Assembly: GCA_963556145.1 (NCBI GenBank)
Contig: OY744461.1
Location: forward strand, 7,388,891-7,452,890
Reading direction: 5' to 3'
Length of the DNA: 64,000 nt
Source of the DNA: Hygrocybe punicea
Taxonomy: Eukaryota > Basidiomycota > Agaricomycetes > Agaricales > Hygrophoraceae
This document shows positions 24,000 through 33,394 of this stretch, in pieces. The notes beneath the pieces are model-generated. The model was not told the DNA's origin. It was given only the letters and a program-made list of their open reading frames with translations, and searched no databases. The position numbers and the translations under genes were made by a program. Within the stretch, counting starts at the first letter, position 1, and each line of letters opens with the position of its first letter.

Positions 24000-25000
24000 A
24001 TTGGGTGGCTCGTCCAGGTCGAGAACGATGCCACAGGGAGCTGAACGAGGGTTTGCGGGGCCAGGTAGGGTGTTAGGAACTGGCCGGGGGGTGGTGATGT
24101 GGCAGAACGCGGTGGGGGTCTGGGAACGGTGGGCACGGTCCATTCGCAGTATTGGAGTGAGGTGGGGTGCTCCGGGATGGTGAGCGGGTGTGCCACGGCT
24201 GGGTATGTTGGTAGAACGGGGCTGCGCGACAGTGACGTGGCGTGTGGCCTGGGTGTCTGAAAATGACGGCGGGGGCTCGTTTGGCGCAATGGAGGTGAAC
24301 AGGGGGTCCTGGCCGGTGGAACGAGGGCACAGGTGGTCGAATGGGTCCATGTGGGGCTGGGGTACACAAAAGAACGGGGGTCCAACGGGTGGGCGCGACG
24401 GATCCGTGGTGCGACCAAAAACGGTGGTGGGGGCTCGTTCGGGGCGTTAACGATACACAGGGTGTTCTGGGGGGTGGGCCGCGAGTTTGGTGAGTTGGTC
24501 TGGGCTGGTTGTGCTGGCAGAATGGGGCCACGTGATGGTGATGTGGCGCGTGGCTTGGGTGTCCGAGAACGACAGTGGGGGCTCGTCTGGGGCCAACGGG
24601 GGGCAACGGGGGGCCCTGGTGGATGGAATGAGGGCATGGGGGATTGAATGAACATGGGTTGGGAACGGGACATACGAAAAGTAGGGGGTTGAAGGTGATG
24701 ACGTGGCAGGTGCTCGGGTATCCAAAATGGACAGCAACGGGGGGTTCTTTCGAGCAGAACATGGGCACCGGGTCGTCGAGCATGAACGCGGGGGCCTGGA
24801 TGGATATGAGTGGGCTGGGGAATGCTAAAATATGAGGGGGTCAAAAGGTGGTGACGCGGCTGTACGCGGGTGGCCGTTGGGCGTCAAAAATGGACGTCGA
24901 TGGTGTTCCTGGGACGACGTGGGGCAGAACAGGGGCCGTAAGACGTCGAAGGAAAGCTTGAGAGGCCGTCCTTGGTCTGAGAAGAGGAAATGGGGCGCGA
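24000..25000. repeat. degenerate ~155-bp tandem repeats
   Basis: The phrase GGGGGCTCGTYYGG recurs near 24272, 24428 and 24578, with weaker forms near 24007 and 24738. The repeats produce a 325-aa proline/histidine-rich minus-strand frame (24844-23867) that mirrors the repeat period and has no recognisable domain; it is not called as a gene. Confidence 0.55.
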
Positions 25001-25277
25001 ACACAGGTGGCGTGGCCTGGGGCTTTTGGGTGCTCAAAAAGGGTTGAGTCCGCGTTTCTGGGTCAACAATGGTCGACGCGGGGCCCTGGTGGACTGAGCG
25101 AGGGTGCCGGGGGGTAACGCGACTGAGGTACGGCCGTGAATGAAGGGAAAATGCGCCGTCGTGCAGCAGGGGTGGTGAGGCCGAAAAAAGGTCGTCTCGC
25201 GAGAAAGTTGTAAGGAGTGGGAACCCGAGAAAAAAAAAAGAGAGGCGTGGGTCGAAGAACACTCTCATCACCACGTT

Positions 25278-25432
25278 GGAGTGGTACCGAGGTACCACTC
25301 CGGGGGCTCACGCAGGACTCGAGAGGTAGGACTGGAATGGATATGATGATGGACTGACTACTACATCAGGAAGGCTACTAACTAGGTCAATCGTGGGAAC
25401 CTGGTCATGTGACTGGCAGGTCCCACTACTCC
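25278..25432 (+). repeat. direct repeat copy 2 (~155 bp), palindrome centre inverted
   Basis: Same as 23307-23461 with a handful of substitutions, but the centre of the leading palindrome reads GA instead of TC, as if the hairpin had been flipped. About 1.8 kb lies between the copies. Confidence 0.7.
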
Positions 25433-25984
25433 ACCGCCCCTCCAGCGCCCTTACCCATCACCAGTGGACCCGATGCGACACCTCTGTGAAGGTTAGTACC
25501 CACCAGTTCAATGGTAGCACCCCATGTATCCTTATTTTTTGTTTCTTTTATTTCTCTTTTATTTGCTGTATTATCATGTATATTAGTCTATCTATAGTAA
25601 GTACAAGAATAAATATATTATATACAAAAAAATCAGCTTGAAAAGACGTGGGGAGAGTGAGTAAGTCGAGCTCGCTGTTGCTGACAGTGAGCTCGAGGGT
25701 CCCTGACAGCGGCGGAAAGCGAACCTGATCCCCGTTTTGGACAGATATCATTATCTAATCTACGATATACAACTTGTAGTAACAATGTTCCCGGTATTGC
25801 TGGGGATATTGCTGGAGTAGAGAAATAAGGCAATCAAGTCAAACTATACTAGACGGCAACAGCCATCGCCTAGTATCATTTGACTTGTAGTGTGGGAAGG
25901 TTAGGTGGTACCTGCAAACTGACACAGCCATACTTATGTAATCACAGTACATAGTGCAGTGTAGTATAGTTCAGGCTCCTACCC

Positions 25985-26114
25985 AAGCCGATGTAGAGAG
26001 GGTGAGGGCTGTATCCTAGTACCAGGTGAAGGATGTTTCCGAGACTTAGGACTCCGCATCAAAAAGTTTCAAACTCCATACTCTTAATCCCCTCGACCCT
26101 CTCTACAGCGGCTT
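25985..26114. repeat. left subterminal hairpin of the DUF6589-RecQ element
   Basis: Arms 25985-26008 and 26090-26114 pair over about 23 bp (core TGTAGAGAGGGT with ACCCTCTCTACA) with one mismatch and one bulged C; the loop is about 80 nt. The right end of the element has its own counterpart with a different core sequence. Confidence 0.8.
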
Positions 26115-26200
26115 GCGTCAAACGTTTGTAAACAATCAGCCACACCTGATTTGTAATTAGACAATACTTTGATAACCCAAATTTAGACACGATCGCAATC

Positions 26201-28868
26201 ATGCTCAATAGACAAGTCATAGCGTGTATTCTCCAGTGCTTCTCTGACAATAATGCAACCATTTGTGAATTTCTGGTCTCCATAATTCACTACCCGCACC
26301 TTCGAGAACATGCCCTCACACTCCAGTTCCTCCATGGCCTTACAGATGTCTTGACCAGCATATCCGAGTCTGATCAGCCTGGACGGCAGCCTATCATAGA
26401 TTGGGCCCTCACTCTTATCAATCGTAGCCATGCAAAATCGATCCAAGAACTCACGAGTGCTAAACACGGCTGGCATTTTTCTGCTAACAAAACCTCCGTC
26501 GAGCAGCTCCGTGAATTCCGTCTGGAGCATATGGTTAGAACAATCCAAAGTGTCGCACCTGGGCTATGGGGTACAGTTACAAACCTCCTCTCTGCCAACC
26601 CAAAGCTTGTGAAACGAAGATCAAGTGGTTATCTTGTTCCAGATGCCCCACTCACAGAACCTGAAGACTTGGATGAAGAAGATGAGACGGAGTTCTGGGA
26701 GGATGTTGACCGGAGCTTAGGACAGGAAGAGAACACTGCGGAAGCCAAACCTTCACGTCCTCGGTCCAAGACACCAGAGGAAAGGCTGGCCATCCTCAAC
26801 TTGGTGCATCATCAACTTGGAGTCGATGCTTAGATTTTTCATCTTGATGATGTTCCTCCTCACTAGAAAGCTACCTGCATAATCAGTATCATGATGCAGA
26901 GTTCCAATCAGAAATGCAACATACTCCAAAGCATCTTCAGCGTTTTTCTCCATTCTTGCAACGCGCCACAAAAAAGTCATCCAGTCCTTGGCACGGTTGG
27001 GAGTCTCGATCTCCAGCACCACTATCCTGCGTGCCATCAAATCGCTGTCAGCTGAGACCTACAAAACTCTCCGGACAATGGGTCAATCCTTAAATGTTGG
27101 TTACACGTACGACAATTTCGACGTCGACTTCAAAACAAATCAGCCCACGGTTGAGAAATCAGCCACAACCCTTACACATATGACATCTGGAACAATCACA
27201 TACCTCGATCATGGTGTCAGCGCGGATGATTTGAAGTGCTCGCAGGAGTTGTGGAATATCTCTTTGCTTAATCCCAAGATCGCAGCTAATGACCTTCCAC
27301 CGCCTCGCACCTACACCGATTTCATCAAGTTGCATCCAGAAGAATGGGATCCAAAGGGACTTACTCGTCGAGAGCGGTTTCAGGCATGGGTTTTCTACCG
27401 TGATCTCTGCAAGTACGGACCAAGTTACTTCACTCAATTCCATGAGTGCCTCGGTCTCCCTGAATTTGTTGACAAGATTCCCGTGGTCAAGATGCATCAT
27501 GCACCTGCAAAGGCAATGGATATCAACCAATCGCGTGTCTCTGGGAACATTCAAGCCATTGCAAACCTTTTGGACCAAGGCGGCGTCGGCGACATCACTG
27601 AAGATGAAGTCACACCAGATACTGTCGACATTAGGGATCATGTTATCATCTTCAATGGCGACCTTTCGACTGGGGAGCATTTGGACGTGGTTTTGGAGCG
27701 TCGCTCAATTGAAGACACGCCAACATTACGTTTCCAGTTCCTTATATTTGTATTCGGACTTTTCCACATGAAGATGGCATGCGCAGAAGCTCTCTGGCGC
27801 ATTTTTATCGAGAAGAAACAGTGTCGGGACGACGAAAACTCTCTCATGCAGCTTCTGGCACTCCATCGGTCGAGGGAGACTGGCAAGTTTGGTTCAAAGC
27901 CCGGGTTTCGTCGCATGCACGAAGTCATCCTCCAAGAGGGTGTTGCTCTGCGATTGGATGCTTGGCGTGTGCAAATCAGCAAGAACAATCCCGCGTGGAA
28001 ATCCCTTGACCTCTTCGCACAATCCAAACCATCTCATCAACTTCTCGTCAGCACTGCAACCGACTTGGCATGCCAATATGTGGCGGGTTCACGGTCCCCA
28101 GCAGTTGACGTCCACAAGCTACGTGAGCGCCCTCCTCAGGAACGCGACGCGCAACGCGAGAACATTCTGTTGATGCACCGCTACTTCTTACTCTATGAGG
28201 AGCTCACGCACGCGATGAACTACGGCGACATTGGACATCTCGAAACCCTCTTTCCACCTTGGATTGCGATCTTCAAAGCTACCGGGAAGCATAAGTACGC
28301 CGCCAGCCTCAGCAAATTCCTGAACGATGTCCATTATCATTATCCAGAGCCGCTCTGTCGCGCAATCCGGTACAACATCCTAGTCAATGTGAGTGGCAAG
28401 GCGGGTGCCTTTAGGGCCCCGGATTGGGTGCAGGAATTTCATAACTTAAAGACTAAGGTTCATGTTGTGACAATGTCAAGTTGTTCCGTTTTCTCATGCA
28501 CCTTGTAGGTCATCTTTGGGGGCAGCTATTCAAACTATACGAAGGATCGTGTCATCGACGAATCGTCCCTTACCGAAATATACCACAATTGCCATACAAA
28601 CATCGAACGGAACTTCCTGCTGCCAGGTTTGACGAGTCGGCACACCCCACCGGATCTCATGCGGACATTCGAGGTTCTGCAAGCATACATGCACGCACAC
28701 GGACCGAATGAATTTCGTGTCGGACGCAAATCATCTTATTCCATACCTGATATGTTGAACAAAGGGTTAGAGCTACTTTTACATCCAGATAGTGAATCGA
28801 CGACAGAGCTGGAAGGAGAAACAATGGAAGGAAATGTGGAAGAAGAGGACGTATTGGCAGATCTGTAG
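26201..28868 (+). pseudogene. DUF6589-domain protein, one-base frameshift
   Basis: Exons 26201-26803, 26867-28457 and 28509-28868 give about 850 aa if one base is removed from an A6 run near 26971-26976; the frame then reads NAPQKVIQSLARLGVSISSTT as expected. The C-terminal two thirds match my memory of the DUF6589 family: HPEEWDPKGLTRRERFQAWV, KMHHAPAKAMDIN, FNGDLSTGEHLDVVLERR, FGLFHMKMACAEALWR. The conserved D, H and E/D residues in these blocks could be catalytic, but no function is established for the family. It probably supplies the element's transposition function, by position and by being the only non-helicase gene. The frameshift suggests this copy is dead unless it is a sequencing error. 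Confidence 0.8.
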
Positions 28869-28885
28869 ACTACTGGTAATCTACA

Positions 28886-31328
28886 TTAAATTGAATAGAA
28901 ATGATTGGGAGGTTGTTGCCGAATCAAACTGGTTGAATCTATGAGAGAGGTGCTGACTGTTGGAATTGTCGGGGGTACATTCTCAGTGTTCGCGCGGACA
29001 GAGACTTTGGTCGGGTGGTTGGGACATTTTTCTCGGTTGCTCGCTGGTAAGGGCAGCAGAGCATTACAATACAACACAAAGACCACAGAAAACGAGATGA
29101 ACGCACCAATGTGTCCTTCTTGCCCACAGGCACTGCAACGATTACATCTCTTCACTTTCTGGATGATAGGACTGCTGTTGATCAATCCTTGCTGCGGAGG
29201 AGGTTGGCGTGGTTGCAATGGAGTCGTCATAGTCAACGGCGCCGCCACACGAGGCTGAAAGCGTCGAATTAGTCCCAATATTTCATCAATCTCGTCGTTC
29301 GTCCATGTCCAACGCGTCTCCCGTTTAAGATCGTCCGCGTTCTGGATCTTGCCAAAGTGAGTGCAGTCACTGATGCGTTTGAGGATTTCATCGGTCATAT
29401 ATAGGCTCAGACCTATATCATAAAGTGCAGGTGCGCCATATCTCTCCATCGTTTTGTGTTGGCGAAGCTCGTGTAGTTCCGAGCGCAGGGATCAATCCTG
29501 CGTGTCCGCCTTGTAATCAGCCAGGCGAGAACGACGAGAGGCTCCTTGGGACCGCTGAGGTGGGTCGACAACTGCAAAATCCATGAAAGCGGCTGGTGTG
29601 CAAGGTTCACAGCAGATCTGACTGCGTATGTAGACACAGCGTGGACAGCCAGTTGGTATGTCTGGGCGACACTGGAGGTGGTCGGACTCTGTTTTAGGTA
29701 AGCACGGAAGCAAATTCGCTAGCGTCACTTATGCTCACCCAGTCCCACATTGCCAAAATACGCATCGATAGGCAAGCGTTCACATCCAATCTCGGGCCGT
29801 GTTGCTGCATTCACGAAATCCTGCAAGACTACATCCAATACCTTCGACTTTTGCGTCGTTTGCACGGGTTGTCCTGCCACTGGGGTTTGGTTATAGAGAA
29901 GCTGTAAGTGGTTGTATTTCTCCTTCCCTTCGTTGGACTGAATGCCTTCATCCACTAACCCCACAGACAAGGTGCTGGATGAACCTGGCGCAACTGGAGT
30001 TTGATGAACCTTCTTGGAGGGAGGGGGATTTCCTGCCGGTTCGTTGTTCTTCCTCTTTTTCTGGTTAGCTTTAGTTGCTGCCCTCTCATTTGCTTTCTCA
30101 ATTGCACCGTCAAAGTACTTTTGCTCAGCAAGTAGTAACGCTCTCCCTCGTAATGCTGGATTGCGGACAGCTCGTCCAAATCTCTGCCAAAGGGTACACA
30201 TGTCGCAGGTGACCCTCCACGGGATGACTAGTTCAATGTCTGGTAAGTCTATGCCCTGAATGTGAATTAGAATGGCATATGGAGTGATGATCAATGCCTA
30301 GTGCGCACCATGCCAAAAGAATCAGTGCAGAGAAGTCCCCAAGTGCGTCCGTCTTTGAGGTCATCACACCCTTTCTCTCGAAATTGTGGTGACATATCAG
30401 AATTAAACCATTTTATTAGGTCCTGACGATTTTGGGGCAAGCGATTGCGGAGGAATTTGGCAGCTCAGAGAGATTCGGCAATATCATCAAAGAACACGAG
30501 GAATTTGGCTGGGTGCCAATCTGGTGCCGGATTCTCGGGCACCAGGAATGCCAGATCGAGAAAGCTATTTGCAGGGTGGGCAAGTGGTCGCACGGCAAGC
30601 TCTATGTTAGGCCGGTCATTGGAACGATGCATGACATACAAGTTCTCGTCTCGGATTCGCAGCGACTGCTTCACATCGGATAACACTAGGGGTGGGAGAG
30701 TTGCTGAGACCAGGTAGAAAGGGATGTTTCTTGGAAGGACATATCGCAATCTTTCAATTTGTCCATAATCCACACGGAATCCGGCCCACTTGGAGATGCA
30801 GTGGGCCTCGTCGAAGGTGAGACTGATTAATCTCTTTGTGAATTCACGCTTTTTCCATAACCCGGCAAAACCCCAGGTGTCTCGCATCAACATCTCAACA
30901 TTCGTCAACACGACGCGATATCGAAGGTCTTCAATCTCCTGTAGGCATGCCGATCAACTAATATTAAGTATGTGGATCAAATCTTCATCAAAAACACGTA
31001 CTTTGAACGTCTCCGGAGAGGCATTCTCAGCGGTGACACATATAGCCGATATGCCATGTGTCACAAGAGACTGGACATTCAGGGATCCAAGGACATTGAG
31101 GGGCACACATATGATCTGTATTCCGTCTTCTCGGAATAGCAGAGGCATCCAGAAGGTAAGGGTCTTGCCAGATCCTGTCGCAGAAATGAGAATGACATCC
31201 CGGTCACCTTTCATGACAGCCTGGACTATTTTGGCTTGCCATAGGCATGGTTTGTAGCCAAATCTTTTTGCAGTGGTTTCCCAGAGCTCTTGGATGGAGG
31301 GGACTGGCTTTGGAGGTTTTGCTACCAT
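28886..31328 (-). pseudogene. RecQ-type DEAH helicase with C-terminal zinc knuckle, two in-frame stops
   Basis: Exons 31328-31002, 30938-30309, 30255-29739, 29688-29107 and 29043-28886 close in phase to 738 codons. Helicase motifs in order: ATGSGKT (I), FDEAHCISKW (II), VSATLPP (III), FGMGIDLPDIELVI (V, across an intron) and QRFGRAVRNPALRGRA (VI), the superfamily-2 RecQ signature. A basic linker follows, and a CxxC...H...C zinc knuckle near the end (CSACGQEGHI) is split by the last intron. In-frame TGA codons at 30467-30465 and 29494-29492 break it; both are one C-to-T change from CGA. Otherwise the frame is intact, so decay is recent. Confidence 0.85.
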
Positions 31329-31410
31329 GATGCGTAGTGCACAGGGGTACTATTATACTATTTTGGACTTATCAGAAATGTGGCGCAGTTTGTTTACAAA
31401 CGTTTGACGC

Positions 31411-31538
31411 AAGCCGTATTGAAGAGGGTCGAGGGATTTAAGAGTACGGAGTTTGAAAAAAAGAACATGCGGAGACAAAAGATATCGGCTTCTCCCGCAC
31501 TGTAGGATGAAGTCCCTCACCCTCTTCAACTACGGCTT
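31411..31538. repeat. right subterminal hairpin of the DUF6589-RecQ element
   Basis: Arms 31411-31435 and 31514-31538 pair over about 24 bp (core TTGAAGAGGGT with ACCCTCTTCAA) with two single-base bulges. The C bulge before GAGGG is at the same place as in the left hairpin. Confidence 0.8.
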
Positions 31539-31559
31539 GGTAGGAGCCTGAGTATAGTT

Positions 31560-31971
31560 ATGGTTCTCTACGTGTTTACATTAGATAAACACGATATATT
31601 ACTTTCTCTATAGTCCCGAGAACTCAGTAAATTCAACATATGTCTCTAGTTTGGCCAATATAGATACAACCAAGTGTCCAAGACCAGTTAATGCCTCCTT
31701 TCCAAGTGAGAGTTTGACTAGCGGTCAGGGACATCGAGGGACATAGATGAAGAATCGGCTGTCTCAGGCTGATCCTCCGCGATGGGTATGGTTCGTCGAT
31801 TTCTCACATTCCACATTCTTGAGGCAGTGTTCTTAACCTAGTGCTGAGCGCGATGGTCTGATTTGCGGTTTCGCTGCCTACTCATTCCCACACAGTGTGT
31901 TGATTGGCGCCACGGAGAATGTTCTTCATAAATACCGTCGAAATCTGCGAGAATCCTGCGACTCGACCACC
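31560..31971. other. upstream region of a secreted-protein gene
   Basis: Sequence between the transposon and the start codon at 31972. No repeat or further gene seen. Confidence 0.4.
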
Positions 31972-32624
31972 ATGACGCCGTACTCCTACATCATGCTACT
32001 CCTGTATTCTGGGCTTGTTCATGCAAACATGTGCTTGAGCCCTGCCGATCTGTATGGCAAACACTCCGTTGGTGAGTTCTAGCCGTAGAAGCATCCAATT
32101 GTTGACTATTTTGATAGTCGGCCTCGTCTATACAGTGCTTGACTTCGTGGTCCCTGGCTATGTCAATACCCACTGCCATATCAAAGCCTCTGGAAGCGAG
32201 GGTATGCCTTTAACGAATATTTCGCAATTTCGAATTTGGTCGTGGACTTTCGTCAACAGCACAAAACTATGTTGTATCGTATGCAGACTCACCCAGTTCG
32301 CACCCTCCCGACACTATCACGCCCATAGTTACATCGTCCACCACTGGCAAGTCAGATGAATCGGAGGGAGTTGATGGCGACCCACATATGGATGACAACA
32401 AGCATGAATATTCAGACGACGATGCCGAAGACGACCCGTTTCAAGGAGCGGCTACATGTTCGCTGAAGAACAAAGGCCCAGGGCAGCGTTGCGAGGTCTT
32501 CACTTGCCGCCGAGGAGGGGGTACTTGCACCATGCAAGGAGGCCGGTGTAGAGGTCAAAACTTGTCGGGACCAAACGCCCCAGTTGCTTGTTTGAGTTGT
32601 AAGTGCACCAGAGACAGGGTGTAA
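31972..32624 (+). CDS. small secreted cysteine-rich protein
   Basis: Exons 31972-32071, 32118-32201 and 32260-32624 close in phase to 182 aa. It begins MTPYSYIMLLLYSGLVHANM, a short signal peptide. The middle is acidic and Ser/Asp-rich. The last ~50 residues hold eight cysteines, including CEVFTCRR, CTMQGGRC and CLSCKC, spaced as in compact disulfide-bonded modules. I do not recognise the family. Such proteins are typical candidates for effectors or hydrophobic surface peptides in basidiomycetes. It lies about 420 bp from the end of the DUF6589-RecQ transposon, an unsettled neighbourhood. Confidence 0.65.
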
Positions 32625-33394
32625 GTGCACCAGAGACCGTCATTGTTTCCTACAAGCGTCCGCCAGGAGTTATGTTTTGCTTCACCATCCGTGATGTACA
32701 AATAGTTTTGAATATTGAATAGAGTGACGGCAAAAATAATGGATAGAAATATGGCTGTGTGGGTCGCTGTAATCCCACCATTCCTCGCGAACTCATACGC
32801 CTGTCTTCACTATTGCCAGTGTTGTCTCCGCCCTTGTCCTTGGCCATCCGTCGTCTTTTCTTCGTAGTTGATATCGCCATTGTCCAGCAGTGGCTTACTT
32901 GAGCGCAAAATTTTATAACATGAAATTTGAACTTGGTTTCGCCGATGGCCGTCGAAGGTCTGACCAACTACCAGATATCATGGAGGCGAGAGGTCCTCGC
33001 CATCTTTGTCGTCCTTCGTTGTCTGCATCTGGGTCTTCTTCCGTCATCGTTCTAAGTTATTCATCTTATCGCAGCCCTTGCTGTTGCCTCTTACTCATCT
33101 ATGCCCTTGTGTCCTGTGCTTCGGTTGTGTGTGCTAGTGCATGATGTCGGCTGCGTTCAGTCGCTGGATGCAGTCATGTTGCGTGGTGCTGTTGGCCTGG
33201 TTTATTTATGAAAACTTACATTGGGTCCAGCTAGAGCACAGTCACGGCCCTGGGCAGGCGAAGAGCTGGTCGTCGTTTGGATTCAGAGCGTTTTTTCTTT
33301 GTCAAGACATATGAGATGTAAGGAAGGGACGGTGGAGCCAGTTCCAACTTTGAAAGTCCATTGAGGACTGCTAGAATCTATGCTGTAGAATGAG
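32625..33394. other. intergenic, no supported gene
   Basis: Several short overlapping frames on both strands (for example 32967-32650 minus, 32890-33144 plus), none with domain-like content or convincing splice structure. Confidence 0.45.

Larger units (their letters stand above)
19201..25907. mobile_element. large TIR element (outer shell of a three-level nest)
   Basis: The ends are CACCTAACCTTCCCACACTA and its inverse, flanked by GTACCTGC at 19193-19200 and 25908-25915. The long inverted ends (about 420 bp: 19201-19237 plus 21549-21933 on the left, 25488-25907 on the right) become continuous once the inner element 19238-21546 is removed. The interior is G/C-skewed with further inverted and tandem repeats and no believable gene. 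The 8-bp duplication is compatible with hAT or KDZ/Zisupton-type elements; the class is unresolved. Confidence 0.82.
25972..31550. mobile_element. DUF6589-RecQ transposon with 9-bp target duplication
   Basis: The 5,579-bp element starts CAGGCTCCTACC and ends with its exact inverse, flanked by the perfect duplication AGTATAGTT (25963-25971 and 31551-31559). Homology between the ends extends about 170 bp (to ~26140 and ~31383). It contains only two genes, placed tail to tail with 17 bp between stop codons: a plus-strand DUF6589 gene and a minus-strand RecQ-type helicase. Long inverted ends with 9-bp duplications resemble Mutator-like elements, but neither gene looks like a MULE transposase. I know of no described family with this pair. 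Confidence 0.85.

Noticed and set aside
23867..24844. 325-aa proline/histidine-rich minus-strand ORF
   Set aside because: It follows the period of degenerate ~155-bp repeats in GC-skewed transposon DNA, has overlapping frames in both strands and no domain.
26988..28508. 506-aa ORF taken as a complete gene from its first codon
   Set aside because: The first codon is TTG and the frame continues upstream to the frameshift; the C-terminal end reads through an intron at 28458-28508.
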